Assembly (NCBI GenBank): GCA_015060015.1
Contig: SUZG01000003.1
Span: 1 to 64,000 of the forward strand
Length of the DNA: 64,000 nucleotides
Direction: 5' to 3'
Origin: Rikenellaceae bacterium
Lineage (GTDB): Bacteria; Bacteroidota; Bacteroidia; Bacteroidales; Rikenellaceae
Of this stretch, positions 33,569 to 44,084 are shown piece by piece. Under the pieces are notes generated by a model that saw only the letters and a list, made by a program, of their open reading frames with translations, was not told the origin of the DNA and searched no databases. The translations under genes and the position numbers were made by a program. Each line of letters begins with the position of its first letter. Positions within the stretch are counted from its first letter, which is position 1.

Positions 33569-35923
33569 ATGAATTTCCTTTTGAAAGCTACTATATCGGC
33601 AATCTTTGCCATATCACTGCTTATCTCGTCAGCATCGGCACAAACCACTCGCAAGCACACCTTTGAAGTTGGTGACGGTGCTTTTCTGCTTGACGGCAAA
33701 CCCTTTGTGATAAAGGCTGCGGAATTGCACTATCCTCGCATACCACGCCCCTATTGGGAGCAGCGAATAAAATTGTGCAAATCGCTGGGAATGAATGCAG
33801 TCTGCCTGTATGTCTTTTGGAATGCACACGAGCAGCGTCCCGACAGTTTTGACTTCTCCGAGCAATTGGATCTGGCGGCTTTTTGCCGTCTTTGTCAGAA
33901 GAATGGACTCTATGTGATACTCCGCCCCGGCCCTTATGTGTGTGCCGAGTGGGAGATGGGAGGCCTGCCGTGGTGGCTACTGAAAAAGCAGGATATTCGT
34001 CTGCGAGAGTCGGATGATTACTTCATCGAGAGGGTCGATCGGTTTGAAAAGGCTGTTGCTGGCGAGGTGAAGGATCTGCTTATAGAGAATGGCGGCCCGA
34101 TAATTATGGTGCAGGTCGAGAACGAATATGGCTCTTATGGCGAGGATAAACGATATGTGTCACAGATTCGCGACATCATCCGCAAGCACTTTGGCGAGAA
34201 TATAACGCTTTTCCAGTGCGACTGGTCATCAAACTTCACACTCAACGGCCTTGATGACCTGGTATGGACTATTAACTTCGGTGCTGGAGCAGATGTCGAG
34301 CAGCAGTTTGCTCACTTGAAGAGTCTGCGACCCAATTCGCCGCTTATGTGCAGTGAGTATTGGAGTGGCTGGTTTGACAAGTGGGGAGCCAACCACGAAA
34401 CGCGTTCGGCTGATGTTATGGTGGCCGGCATTGACGCTATGCTGTCGCGTGGGATATCTTTCAGCCTCTATATGACCCACGGAGGTACCAATTGGGGACA
34501 CTGGGCAGGTGCCAACTCTCCGGGCTTTGCACCCGATGTAACGTCGTATGACTATGATGCCCCTATCAACGAGTCGGGACAGCCAACGCCTAAATATTGG
34601 CTGCTACGCAAGACTTTGGCGAAATATAATGGCGGCAAGCGATTGCCCTCGTTGCCCGACCTTGTCAATCCCATCGCTATTCCGCAATTTGAGTTCAAGT
34701 ATGTGGCTCCGCTGTTCTGGAATCTGCCCGATACGAAAAAGGATTTCGGCATAAAGAGTATGGAGCAGTACGATCAGGGCTTCGGAACGATACTCTATCG
34801 CACCGCCCTGCCCCGTCTTGATATTCCATCTCGTCTTATCGTGAGCAACGCACACGACTACGCACAGATATTCCTCAATGGCGAGTTTATAGGCAAGCTG
34901 GATAGACGCAATCACGAGAAGGAGATTGTTCTGCCAGCGTGTGAGGAGGGCTCACAACTCGATATTCTGGTGGAGGCTATGGGTCGTATCAACTTTGGTC
35001 GTGCCATAAAGGATTTTAAGGGCATAACCGAGAAGGTGGAGATAGAGACAAAACTCTACGGCAAGCCGTTTGTCTATGACTTGAAAGGCTGGGAGGTGTA
35101 TAACATAGAGGACGAGTATGCCACCTATGCCGATAAGAAATTTATGCCGATAGACGAGGTATCACACCGAGCATCGCAGCGTCTGCCGGGATATTATCGT
35201 GCAACATTCAATGTCGATTATCCGAGTGATACATTCCTTGACTTCTCTACTTGGGGCAAGGGCTTGGTATATGTGAATGGCCACGCTTTGGGCCGTTTCT
35301 GGGAGATTGGCCCGCAGCAAACACTCTATATGCCGGGTTGCTGGCTGCGTCGTGGCGAGAATGAGATTATAGTCTTCGATGTTGTCGGACCGCATAAGGC
35401 TGTTGTGGAGGGTCTGAAAGAGCCTATTATCGACAAACTGCAAGAGTATCATCCTGCAAGGCGTCGCAATCTGAGCCTTGACAAGGAGAGAGTTTCCTTT
35501 GCCGGCGAGTTTGGTGCGGGCAATGGCTGGCAGGAGGTCAGATTTGACAAATCTGCTACGGGACGATATGTGTGTCTTGTCTTTGAGGATGCCCACGCGG
35601 CTGACGATATTGCAAGTGTGGCGGAGATATATCTGCTTGACGGCGACGGCGAACGCCTGCCTCGTGAGGAGTGGAGTGTTGTCTATGCCGACAGCGAGGC
35701 TCGCAGTCACGAAAATCACACTGCGGACAAACTGTTTGACTTGCAGGAATCGACCTATTGGAGCTCTGACGAGGGGGATAAGTTCCCACACGCAGTGGTT
35801 ATTGATATGGGCGAGGAGCATACCGTTGGTGGCGTGCAGTACTTGCCTCGAATGGAGCAGGGAGCACCGGGTAGCGTGAAGCATTTCAAGGTGTATGTCA
35901 AGAGTGAACAATTTATGTTTTAG
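33569..35923 (+). CDS. Glycoside hydrolase family 35 beta-galactosidase
   Basis: A 784-residue exported beta-galactosidase removing terminal beta-linked galactose. The start at 33569 gives a clean signal peptide (cut near ...SASA-QTT). The TIM barrel includes PGPYVCAEWEMGGLPWWL, the acid/base Glu186 in QVENEYGSYG and the nucleophile Glu263 in CSEYWSGW. Beta domains follow, and the last 140 residues resemble a discoidin (F5/8 type C) module. The nitroreductase starts 5 nt after it. Likely targets are host or plant glycans; specificity not shown. Confidence 0.93.
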   Translation: MNFLLKATISAIFAISLLISSASAQTTRKHTFEVGDGAFLLDGKPFVIKAAELHYPRIPRPYWEQRIKLCKSLGMNAVCLYVFWNAHEQRPDSFDFSEQLDLAAFCRLCQKNGLYVILRPGPYVCAEWEMGGLPWWLLKKQDIRLRESDDYFIERVDRFEKAVAGEVKDLLIENGGPIIMVQVENEYGSYGEDKRYVSQIRDIIRKHFGENITLFQCDWSSNFTLNGLDDLVWTINFGAGADVEQQFAHLKSLRPNSPLMCSEYWSGWFDKWGANHETRSADVMVAGIDAMLSRGISFSLYMTHGGTNWGHWAGANSPGFAPDVTSYDYDAPINESGQPTPKYWLLRKTLAKYNGGKRLPSLPDLVNPIAIPQFEFKYVAPLFWNLPDTKKDFGIKSMEQYDQGFGTILYRTALPRLDIPSRLIVSNAHDYAQIFLNGEFIGKLDRRNHEKEIVLPACEEGSQLDILVEAMGRINFGRAIKDFKGITEKVEIETKLYGKPFVYDLKGWEVYNIEDEYATYADKKFMPIDEVSHRASQRLPGYYRATFNVDYPSDTFLDFSTWGKGLVYVNGHALGRFWEIGPQQTLYMPGCWLRRGENEIIVFDVVGPHKAVVEGLKEPIIDKLQEYHPARRRNLSLDKERVSFAGEFGAGNGWQEVRFDKSATGRYVCLVFEDAHAADDIASVAEIYLLDGDGERLPREEWSVVYADSEARSHENHTADKLFDLQESTYWSSDEGDKFPHAVVIDMGEEHTVGGVQYLPRMEQGAPGSVKHFKVYVKSEQFMF

Positions 35924-35928
35924 ACTGT

Positions 35929-36561
35929 ATGGCAGATAACTATTTGGGAAAGAAGATGGAGGATTATATGGCCTCGCGTCAGACCTCTGCGACAAAGAGG
36001 GGCGTAACCCTTGACAAACTGTTGCGAAAGAATCGCAGCCATAGAGGATACGACTCATCGTATGAGGTGCGTGAGGATCAGCTCCGCCGCATTATAGAGG
36101 TCAATACAAAGACGCCTTCGGCTATGAATCAGCAGGTATTGCGTTTTCGCCCCGTGCTGAAAGACGAGGCTCACAAGCTGCTACCCCACATCCGTCTTGG
36201 CGGTGCTTTGCCCGAATTGAAGCTGCCTTTGGCAGGAGAGGAGCCTAATGCCTTTATTGTAGTTTGCAGCGATGTGACGGGCCGCTATGTGGATATAGAT
36301 TTGGGAATATCGGCACAGAGTATGCTGTTGAAGGCTGCCGAGATAGGTCTGAACGGAATTTGTATTGCGGCATTCAATCACGAAGCTGTGAAAGAGGCTC
36401 TGCGTCTGAATATTGAGCCTGTGCTAATCATTGCCATAGGTCGTGGAAAGGAGAAGATAGAGTTGATTGAGATTTCGGCCGACGAACCACACACCTACTA
36501 TCGCCGCGATGGCGTTCATTATGTGCCAAAGGTAAAGCTCGACGATTTGATTATAGGGTAA
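35929..36561 (+). CDS. Nitroreductase-family flavoprotein
   Basis: A 210-residue FMN-binding oxidoreductase. The FMN phosphate region RKNRSHRGYDSSYEVRED (about 33-50), TPSAMNQQ (about 63-70) and the GISAQSMLLKAAEIGLNGICI helix and strand are typical. These enzymes reduce nitro compounds or quinones with NAD(P)H; the natural substrate is unknown. Joined to the GH35 gene by a 5-nt gap, an unrelated-looking pair. Confidence 0.88.
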   Translation: MADNYLGKKMEDYMASRQTSATKRGVTLDKLLRKNRSHRGYDSSYEVREDQLRRIIEVNTKTPSAMNQQVLRFRPVLKDEAHKLLPHIRLGGALPELKLPLAGEEPNAFIVVCSDVTGRYVDIDLGISAQSMLLKAAEIGLNGICIAAFNHEAVKEALRLNIEPVLIIAIGRGKEKIELIEISADEPHTYYRRDGVHYVPKVKLDDLIIG

Positions 36562-36600
36562 AAAAACAAGCCTCCGAAGCGATTTCGGAGGCTGTTTTTA
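36560..36600. terminator. Bidirectional terminator
   Basis: A 9-bp perfect stem GCCTCCGAA/TTCGGAGGC (36570-36592) with an A run before and a T run after. It separates the convergent nitroreductase and isomerase genes. Confidence 0.88.
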
Positions 36601-36616
36601 TTAGTAAAACGCAACA

Positions 36617-37795
36617 CTACTTGCAGTCGGCACAGTTGCCATCGCAAACAGTCTTGTGCTGATCGTCGCACTTCTGCTCATCCTTCGGGCAACCATCTTT
36701 CTTATCACAGCAACCCTCACTGTGCTTGCTGCACTCCTCTTCCTTATCACAGCACTCTTTGTCGTGCTTATCACAATCAGCCTTGTCACAGCAACCCTCG
36801 TGGGTCTTATCGCAATTCTCTTTCTTGTCGCATGCAGCACACTTCTCCTCGCTGCACTTATTCTCGTGGCAGTCGCCCTTGCAGCACATTGTGTTGAGAT
36901 ACTCAATGCTCATAGCAACGCACTCCATAGCACTCTTGCCGAGGCTCGGGTTATCCTGCTCCACTACGATCCACTTGCTACCGGCCTTCTTCGCAGCGTG
37001 CAGCAGGGCGTGAATATCCTGAACGCCACAACCCAAAGGACGGAACTCGAATGCGGTATTCTCACTCTTCTCACCCTCATTAACGCCAATCAATGCGTAT
37101 GGATCCTCGGTCTGCTCACCGGCAGCATAATAGTCCTTGAAATGAACTACGGGAGCACGGCCTGCATACTTCTCCACATACGCTACGGGGCACTGACCCG
37201 CGTACTTCACCCAGCACAAATCCAGCTCGGTCTGCAAAAGGTCGGCGGGAACAGCCTCATAAAGAGCATCAAGACCAATCTTGCCCTCCGGAGTGAGCTT
37301 GAACTCAAAGTCGTGGTTGTGATAGAGCAAAGTCATACCGGCAGCCTTTACCTTCTCGCCGATTGATCGAATCTCCTCAATCATCTGTGCGAACAACTCG
37401 CCGTCGGGGTGGCGTTCTGCCGACACGTGAGGAACAACGATATACTCGCAACCGATAGCCTTGTAGTCAGCAATAACCTTGTCAATGTCGGCCAGCATCT
37501 CGGTCAGGGGAACGTGTGCAGAGATAGGATTCAAGCCAAGCTCGTCGCACCACGCCTTGATCTGTGCGGGCTCATTGCCATATAAACCGGCAAACTCAAC
37601 GCCCTCGTAGCCCATCTCCTTTACAGCCTTCATCGTGCCGTAGAAGTCCTGTGCCATATTATCGCGGAGGCTGTAAAGCTGCAATGCAACGGGAATTTTC
37701 TCGCAATCACTGCACTCCTTTTTCTCCTCGCCACAGCAAGATGCCAATGTAGCCACCATAGCTACGGATAGCAAAATAGAAAAGATTTTCTTCAT
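36617..37795 (-). CDS. Lipoprotein sugar isomerase/epimerase-like TIM barrel with Cys-rich tail
   Basis: A 392-residue protein in three parts. Residues 1-20 form a lipoprotein signal (lipobox LASC, Cys20), so it is anchored in the envelope. Residues about 34-300 resemble the xylose-isomerase-like/AP-endonuclease-2 TIM barrel of sugar phosphate isomerases, with GYEGVEFAG, HVPL, YHNHDFEF, ELDLCW, VHFKDYY and VVEQD carrying likely metal ligands. Residues 303-392 are a metallothionein-like tail: 20 Cys and 5 His in 90 residues, with three units of the form H-x(2-3)-CCDK-x(2-3)-C among Lys/Asp/Glu. The frame is intact to the stop. The tail probably binds metal, by inference. Confidence 0.82.
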   Translation of the reverse strand: MKKIFSILLSVAMVATLASCCGEEKKECSDCEKIPVALQLYSLRDNMAQDFYGTMKAVKEMGYEGVEFAGLYGNEPAQIKAWCDELGLNPISAHVPLTEMLADIDKVIADYKAIGCEYIVVPHVSAERHPDGELFAQMIEEIRSIGEKVKAAGMTLLYHNHDFEFKLTPEGKIGLDALYEAVPADLLQTELDLCWVKYAGQCPVAYVEKYAGRAPVVHFKDYYAAGEQTEDPYALIGVNEGEKSENTAFEFRPLGCGVQDIHALLHAAKKAGSKWIVVEQDNPSLGKSAMECVAMSIEYLNTMCCKGDCHENKCSEEKCAACDKKENCDKTHEGCCDKADCDKHDKECCDKEEECSKHSEGCCDKKDGCPKDEQKCDDQHKTVCDGNCADCK

Positions 37796-37836
37796 AGTTA
37801 TTAAGATTTATAGGTTAAAAATCAGTTACACTGATA

Positions 37837-37844
37837 CAAATGTA
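37837..37844 (-). promoter_or_regulatory. -7 box for the isomerase lipoprotein
   Basis: Minus-strand TACATTTG, 41 nt upstream of the start codon. No matching -33 TTG; the box lies just after the antiporter's stop. Confidence 0.45.
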
Positions 37845-37853
37845 ATAATAATT

Positions 37854-39143
37854 TTATTTATAGTAGCGTGGTCGCTGAATTATAATCGCAATCATTGCAC
37901 ATAGACCCATAATCAGCGGGTAATAGAGATACGAGATAATCTCAATGGGCGATATTGCCGCCAGACCCGCAGCCATAAGCAACTGTGCTCCATAAGGCAG
38001 CAGACCCTGAACAAAGCAGGAGAAAGTATCCATCACACTGGCGGCACGGCGGGGCGAGATGTTAAATCTCTCGGCAATCTGCTTTACAATCGGGCCAACC
38101 GAGATGATGGCTACGGTGTTGTTAGCCGTACATACATCGGCAAAAGCCACCAGCGAGGCGATAGACACCTCGGCACCGCGACGAGAGTTTATGCGGGTCG
38201 TGAGACGTGAGATTATCCAGTCCACGCCGCCATTCACCCTTATCATCTCGAGCATACCGCCCGCCATCATCGTAATAATTATCAACTCACCCATAGAGCC
38301 TATGCCCTCGCCCATTGTGGTAAACCAGCCGATAAGGGAGAGTTTTCCGCACGCAATGCCAATGATGCCCGACGAGAAGATTCCCAAGACGAGCACCAGC
38401 AGGACATTCATACCCAGAAACGCCGCCACAAGGACCAACAGATATGGCAGTATGGTGTACCACGCAGTATCAGCGACCTGATGCGTATAGGTTATCTCCT
38501 GACTATTGGAGAATATGTATATCGCCAGCGTGATGAGTGCGGCGGGTGCGACGATAAGGAAGTTGGTACGGAATTTATCCCTCATAGAGCAACCCTGCGT
38601 GCGTGTTGCGGCGATTGTCGTATCCGAAATAAACGACATATTGTCGCCAAACAGAGCACCACCAACCACTATGGCGGCAATCCACGGCGTACTGCATCCC
38701 GTCTGCTCGGCTACGGCTGATGCAATCGGTGTGAGTGCCACAATTGTTCCTACCGATGTTCCTATGGATAGCGATGTGAAGCAGGCTGCGATGAAGATGC
38801 CCGCAGGAAGAAATTTTTCGGGAACGACTTGCAGTGTCAGGGTTACGGTGGCATCTACGGCTCCCATAGCTTTGGTTGATGCAGCGAAGGCACCTGCCAG
38901 AACGAATATCCATATCATCAGCATTATATTGACATCGGTGGCTCCGCGAGAATAATCTCCTATGCTCTCCGAAAGAGTTCGCTTACGAGTCATACCGACG
39001 GCACATATCGAGGCAATCATAGCAGCCACAACGATAGGCATCTGGTAAAAGTCGCCGGCAAGTATAGCACCTAAAAGATATACGCCCAAGAATATAACGA
39101 GTGGCAGCAATGCCACGAAATTTCCCTTCGATTGGTTCTCCAT
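37854..39143 (-). CDS. NhaC-family Na+/H+ antiporter
   Basis: A 429-residue polytopic membrane protein with about 11 hydrophobic segments and the two-fold Na_H_antiporter (NhaC) pattern: GTSVGTIVALTPIA, FGDNMSFISDTTIAATRTQG and CTANNTVAIISVGP. Exchanges cations or, in some relatives, amino acids; the substrate cannot be read out. I use the start at 39143 (MENQSKGN); the longer frame begins upstream of the promoter box at 39169-39176. Confidence 0.85.
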   Translation of the reverse strand: MENQSKGNFVALLPLVIFLGVYLLGAILAGDFYQMPIVVAAMIASICAVGMTRKRTLSESIGDYSRGATDVNIMLMIWIFVLAGAFAASTKAMGAVDATVTLTLQVVPEKFLPAGIFIAACFTSLSIGTSVGTIVALTPIASAVAEQTGCSTPWIAAIVVGGALFGDNMSFISDTTIAATRTQGCSMRDKFRTNFLIVAPAALITLAIYIFSNSQEITYTHQVADTAWYTILPYLLVLVAAFLGMNVLLVLVLGIFSSGIIGIACGKLSLIGWFTTMGEGIGSMGELIIITMMAGGMLEMIRVNGGVDWIISRLTTRINSRRGAEVSIASLVAFADVCTANNTVAIISVGPIVKQIAERFNISPRRAASVMDTFSCFVQGLLPYGAQLLMAAGLAAISPIEIISYLYYPLIMGLCAMIAIIIQRPRYYK

Positions 39144-39168
39144 ATCGCTTGAATTACATTTTACGGGG

Positions 39169-39176
39169 CAAAAATA
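39169..39176 (-). promoter_or_regulatory. -7 box for the antiporter
   Basis: Minus-strand TATTTTTG, 25 nt before the start codon chosen at 39143. It argues against the longer open frame. Confidence 0.5.
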
Positions 39177-39306
39177 CACTTTATTGGGCAAAATACCATA
39201 AAAATAGAGCCGTATTATTGCCGCGTGGCTTGTTCAAAGGTCATTTCAATTCCAAAAATGGAACTGTTTTTGATTGATGTGAAATAAAAATTAAATGGTT
39301 TTATAA

Positions 39307-40599
<1,293 letters not shown>

Positions 40600-40633
40600 G
40601 TTTTTGAGGCCTTTCGTTCAAGGCATATACTAA

Positions 40634-40967
40634 TACAAAAAAAACAAGCGTCACCATCTTGGCAACGCTTGCTTTGAGCTGTTGACGAGGATTGAACTCG
40701 TGGGTGCTGATGCGCCCAAAGGGTTATATTTACATTCCCTCTAAATCCCCCTTTGACAAAGGGGGACTTCGGAGGTCACGAGTTCAAGTGTATGCTAATA
40801 CAAAAAAACAAGCGTCACCGTCTGGCAATACTTGTTCTCTTTGAGCTGTTGACGAGGATTGAACTCGTGGGTGCTGATGCACCCAAAGGGTTATATTTAC
40901 ATTCCCTCTAAATCCCCCTTTGACAAAGGGGGACTTCGGAGGTCACTCGTTCAAGTATATGCTTTAA
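40634..40967 (-). repeat. Two tandem tRNA-Thr 3'-end/hairpin units (locus C)
   Basis: Two units, about 40634-40800 and 40801-40967, nearly identical, with 167- and 163-bp steps to the intact gene. In minus-strand order each has a hairpin CCCCCTTT/AAAGGGGG, an AGGGAATGTAAATATA stretch, a GGGTGC/GCACCC hairpin, then the entire T-arm and 3' acceptor strand of tRNA-Thr, then a copy of the tRNA terminator. The unit also begins with an inverted partial T-arm (TTGAAC...), so each insert is bracketed by TTGAACTCGTG-like inverted repeats. A degenerate further end sits at 40600-40633. Confidence 0.85.
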
Positions 40968-41001
40968 CAAAAAACAAGCGTCACCATCTTGGCAACGCTT
41001 G
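40968..41001 (-). terminator. Terminator of tRNA-Thr
   Basis: CAAGCGT (40975-40981) pairs with ACGCTTG (40995-41001), followed on the minus strand by a T run. Copies of this terminator recur in both repeat units. Confidence 0.75.
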
Positions 41002-41006
41002 CTTTG

Positions 41007-41078
<72 letters not shown>

Positions 41079-41099
41079 ATTCAGCTCTCAAAAGCGTTG

Positions 41100-41129
41100 C
41101 AAAAGTATGAAACAATTTTGAATTAGCAA
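41100..41129 (-). promoter_or_regulatory. Promoter of tRNA-Thr
   Basis: Minus strand: TTG (41127-41129), 19 bp, TACTTTTG (41100-41107). The mature tRNA begins about 22 nt after the box. Confidence 0.75.
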
Positions 41130-41161
41130 AACATTTTTACATTTTTTATTGTTTCATAACA

Positions 41162-41189
41162 AAAAAGGTGAGGGAAAACCTCACCTTTT
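41162..41189. terminator. Terminator of rpoD
   Basis: Perfect GGTGAGG/CCTCACC stem (41167-41185) with A and T runs on both sides; 20 nt beyond the rpoD stop. Confidence 0.85.
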
Positions 41190-41208
41190 CGTTTATAGAC
41201 AATGCTCT

Positions 41209-42069
41209 TTATCCCAAATATGATTTCAGTAATTTTGAACGTGATGAGTGACGCAGGCGGCGGATAGCCTTCTCCTTAATCTGACGCACGCGTTCACGCG
41301 TAAGGTCGAACTTCTCGCCAATCTCCTCCAATGTCATCTCCGAGCAACCGATGCCGAAGAAATACTTGATGATATCGCGTTCTCTCTCGGTCAGGGTCTC
41401 CAAAGCACGATCCACCTCCGTTGCGAGTGACTCATTGATAAGGCCACGGTCGGCATTGGGAGAGTCAGTATTTACCAAAACATCCAGAAGGCTGTTGTCC
41501 TCGCCGTCAGCGAAAGGTGCATCTACCGAGATATGACGACCTGCAACACGCAATGTGTCGGTAACCTTCTCGCGAGGCAACTCCAGTTCGTTGGCCAACT
41601 CCTCGGGCGACGGAGTACGTTCGTGCTCCTGCTCGAAACGCTGTGACGCCTTGTTGATCTTATTCAATGAGCCTACCTGATTCAGAGGAAGACGCACGAT
41701 ACGCGACTGCTCGGCCAGAGCTTGCAGAATAGACTGACGAATCCACCATACGGCATAAGAGATAAACTTAAAACCGCGTGTCTCATCAAACTTCTCGGCT
41801 GCCTTGATAAGTCCGAGGTTACCCTCGTTGATAAGGTCAGGCAGACTCAAACCCTGATTCTGATACTGCTTGGCTACTGAAACCACGAAACGCAGGTTAG
41901 CCTTGGTCAGCTTATCGAGAGCTTCCTGATCGCCCTTGCGGATACGCTGGGCCAATTCAACCTCTTCCTCAACCGTGATAAGATCCTCCTTGCCAATCTC
42001 CTGCAAGTATTTATCCAATGAGGCACTCTCACGATTTGTAATAGACTTTGTAATCTTTAATTGACGCAT
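41209..42069 (-). CDS. rpoD: Primary RNA polymerase sigma factor (Bacteroidota RpoD/SigA)
   Basis: A 286-residue sigma-70 factor, short because region 1.1 and the nonconserved insert are absent, as usual for Bacteroidota. Region 1.2 ([16 protein letters not shown]), 2.1-2.4 ([47 protein letters not shown]), 3 ([12 protein letters not shown]) and 4.2 ([27 protein letters not shown]) are in order. It recognises the TAnnTTTG promoters seen across this window. A possible -7 box on the minus strand (42251-42258) lies within a small hairpin upstream. Confidence 0.97.
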   Translation of the reverse strand: MRQLKITKSITNRESASLDKYLQEIGKEDLITVEEEVELAQRIRKGDQEALDKLTKANLRFVVSVAKQYQNQGLSLPDLINEGNLGLIKAAEKFDETRGFKFISYAVWWIRQSILQALAEQSRIVRLPLNQVGSLNKINKASQRFEQEHERTPSPEELANELELPREKVTDTLRVAGRHISVDAPFADGEDNSLLDVLVNTDSPNADRGLINESLATEVDRALETLTERERDIIKYFFGIGCSEMTLEEIGEKFDLTRERVRQIKEKAIRRLRHSSRSKLLKSYLG

Positions 42070-42245
42070 ATTTTTACGTTTTATTATTTCTCCAAAAGTT
42101 CGGATGGTGTAAAGGCAATATTTTGCAATTAAACCTTATCGACATAGAATACGAATTTTGTACGGTTTTTGTTTCGCTTCTATGTTATTTTTTTTACGAA
42201 TTGTTCTCCAAACCGATATGCTAACGTATGCTGTTTGCGAAAAAT

Positions 42246-42268
42246 TCTATCAAAGATAGATTTTTTTT
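42246..42268. other. Small hairpin with T run, or rpoD promoter box
   Basis: TCTATC aaa GATAGA plus eight T reads as a plus-strand terminator with no plus-strand gene before it. On the minus strand the same bases contain TATCTTTG, a -7 box that would serve rpoD with a leader of about 175 nt. The remaining 200 bp between rpoD and glyA show nothing else. Confidence 0.4.
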
Positions 42269-42281
42269 GCATATCGACAGA

Positions 42282-42318
42282 AAATAAAAAAGCCCGCCAC
42301 CGAAAGCGTGACAGGCTT
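42282..42318 (-). terminator. Terminator of glyA
   Basis: AAGCC...CAC/GTG...GGCTT interrupted stem (42290-42318) with a T-rich minus-strand tail, 23 nt after the glyA stop. Confidence 0.65.
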
Positions 42319-42340
42319 AAAACAAAGATTGATTACCCTA

Positions 42341-43621
42341 CTACCACGCAAACAGAGGATACTCTGCCATCATTGCATTCACATCCTTGCGAACAGCGGC
42401 GATATTCTCCTCGTTCTCGGGATCCTGCAATACGCGGTCGATAAGTTCTACGATATAATCCATCTTATCCTCCTTCACGCCACGGGTTGTGATTGCGGGC
42501 GTACCGAAACGCAAACCAGAGGTCAAGAATGGAGAACGAGAGTCAAACGGTACCATATTCTTATTGGTAGTGATGTCGGCTGCAACCAGACACTTCTCGG
42601 CCAGCTTACCCGTAAGGTCGGGGAACTTGGTACGAAGGTCAATCAACATAAGGTGATTATCAGTACCGCCCGACACAACCTTGTAACCACGCTTTGCGAA
42701 GGCCTCGGCCATGGCGTTGGCGTTCTTCTGCACCTGCTTCTGATACTCCTTGTATTCGGGTTGCAAAGCCTCGCCGAAAGCGACAGCCTTTGCTGCGATA
42801 ACGTGTTCCAGAGGACCGCCCTGAATACCGGGGAACACAGCCGAATTGAGAATCTGTGACATCATCTTCACAACGCCCTTCGGAGTTGTCAGACCCCAAG
42901 GATTCTCGAAGTCCTTACCCATAAGAATAATACCACCGCGAGGGCCACGCAGAGTCTTGTGGGTTGTAGAGGTTACTATGTGTGCATACTTTACGGGGTT
43001 GTCCAGAATGCCCGCAGCAATAAGGCCTGCTGTGTGAGCCATATCAATCATCAGCAGAGCACCGCACTTATCGGCAATCTCACGCATACGCTTGTAGTCC
43101 CACTCGCGAGAGTAAGCCGAAGCACCACCGACAATAAGTTTAGGCTTATGCTCCATTGCCTTGCGTTCCATATCCTCGTAATCAACCGTGCCGGTCTGCT
43201 CATTGAGCTGATAGCCGATAGCGTTGAAATATTTTCCCGACATATTCACCGGCGAGCCGTGTGAAAGGTGACCTCCGTGAGCCAAGTCAAGACCCATAAA
43301 GGTATCGCCGGGCTTCAGTACAGCGAAGAATACCGCCATATTGGCCTGTGCTCCCGAATGAGGCTGTACGTTGGCATACTCCGCACCATAAAGCTCGCAA
43401 AGGCGTTCAATGGCTAGTCTTTCAACCTTATCCACCACCTCGCAACCGCCATAGTAACGTGCTGCGGGATAGCCCTCGGCATACTTGTTGGTCAAAACAG
43501 AGCCCATAGCCGCCATAACCTGGTCGCTGACAAAATTTTCAGACGCAATCAACTCTATGCCATGCATCTGACGAGCCTTCTCCTCCGAGATAAGGCCGAA
43601 AATCTGTTCGTCGTTTCTCAT
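42341..43621 (-). CDS. glyA: Serine hydroxymethyltransferase
   Basis: A 426-residue PLP enzyme interconverting serine and glycine with tetrahydrofolate. [35 protein letters not shown] and the PLP lysine in [14 protein letters not shown] are present. I choose the start at 43621 (MRNDEQIF), which aligns with family starts; the longer frame would begin at the promoter box 43663-43670. Single-gene unit. Confidence 0.96.
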   Translation of the reverse strand: MRNDEQIFGLISEEKARQMHGIELIASENFVSDQVMAAMGSVLTNKYAEGYPAARYYGGCEVVDKVERLAIERLCELYGAEYANVQPHSGAQANMAVFFAVLKPGDTFMGLDLAHGGHLSHGSPVNMSGKYFNAIGYQLNEQTGTVDYEDMERKAMEHKPKLIVGGASAYSREWDYKRMREIADKCGALLMIDMAHTAGLIAAGILDNPVKYAHIVTSTTHKTLRGPRGGIILMGKDFENPWGLTTPKGVVKMMSQILNSAVFPGIQGGPLEHVIAAKAVAFGEALQPEYKEYQKQVQKNANAMAEAFAKRGYKVVSGGTDNHLMLIDLRTKFPDLTGKLAEKCLVAADITTNKNMVPFDSRSPFLTSGLRFGTPAITTRGVKEDKMDYIVELIDRVLQDPENEENIAAVRKDVNAMMAEYPLFAW

Positions 43622-43662
43622 TGTTGTATAATTTGTTTCGTATAAAATCGGGTTTATCACTA

Positions 43663-43670
43663 CAAAGATA
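43663..43670 (-). promoter_or_regulatory. -7 box of glyA
   Basis: Minus-strand TATCTTTG, 41 nt before the start codon at 43621. Confidence 0.55.
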
Positions 43671-44053
43671 AAAAACTTTTCTGTTCAATAGCGGAAAATC
43701 GCAAATATTTTTTAGTTCGCTGAAAAGCATCGGGACAAATGACGAATAAGTCACCGCTTTCAGCACGAAAACATATTTCTCACAGGACATCACACAGTGC
43801 CATTTTAGGAGATGAAATAATCCTTAAAATAAACCAAAAAATGGCAGAAAAAGAGGATTTACTTTTTTATTTGACATTAGGTCATTTTCGATAATTTTAA
43901 TATCAAAACAAATAGTAAAATTGTCCGTTTTTCGATATTTTTACCACATTTCTACACCCATAAAGTCAAATTATTAAAAAAAATCTAAATCAAAATAATA
44001 AGTAATTAAATCATAAACGCCAATAATTACTATAAAATAAGTTTGTAACTTTG
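43671..44053 (+). promoter_or_regulatory. Long AT-rich control region of the rha operon
   Basis: About 380 bp without a gene. The -7 box TAACTTTG is at 44046-44053, 31 bp before rhaB, and lacks a -33 TTG, as expected for an activator-dependent promoter. Two similar 15-mers, TTTTCGATAATTTTA (43885-43899) and TTTTCGATATTTTTA (43929-43943), lie 44 bp apart, four helical turns, and are candidate regulator sites. I see nothing else. Confidence 0.5.
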
Positions 44054-44084
44054 TTACCAAAGAAAATAATAACCCTATTACGTA

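Noticed and set aside
36656..37366. A plus-strand frame of 236 codons that looks like a membrane protein
   Set aside because: It is antisense to the Cys-rich lipoprotein; hydrophobic residues arise from reading the Cys/Lys/Glu codons backwards. The minus-strand frame has the signal peptide and conserved barrel motifs.
40600..40680. Plus-strand terminator for eno in the repeat hairpins
   Set aside because: The T-rich tails of these hairpins are on the minus strand, so they serve tRNA-Thr rather than eno.
40634..41000. Tandem repeats as a CRISPR array
   Set aside because: Only two units of about 165 bp, with tRNA and terminator sequence inside them, and no cas genes. Not CRISPR-like.
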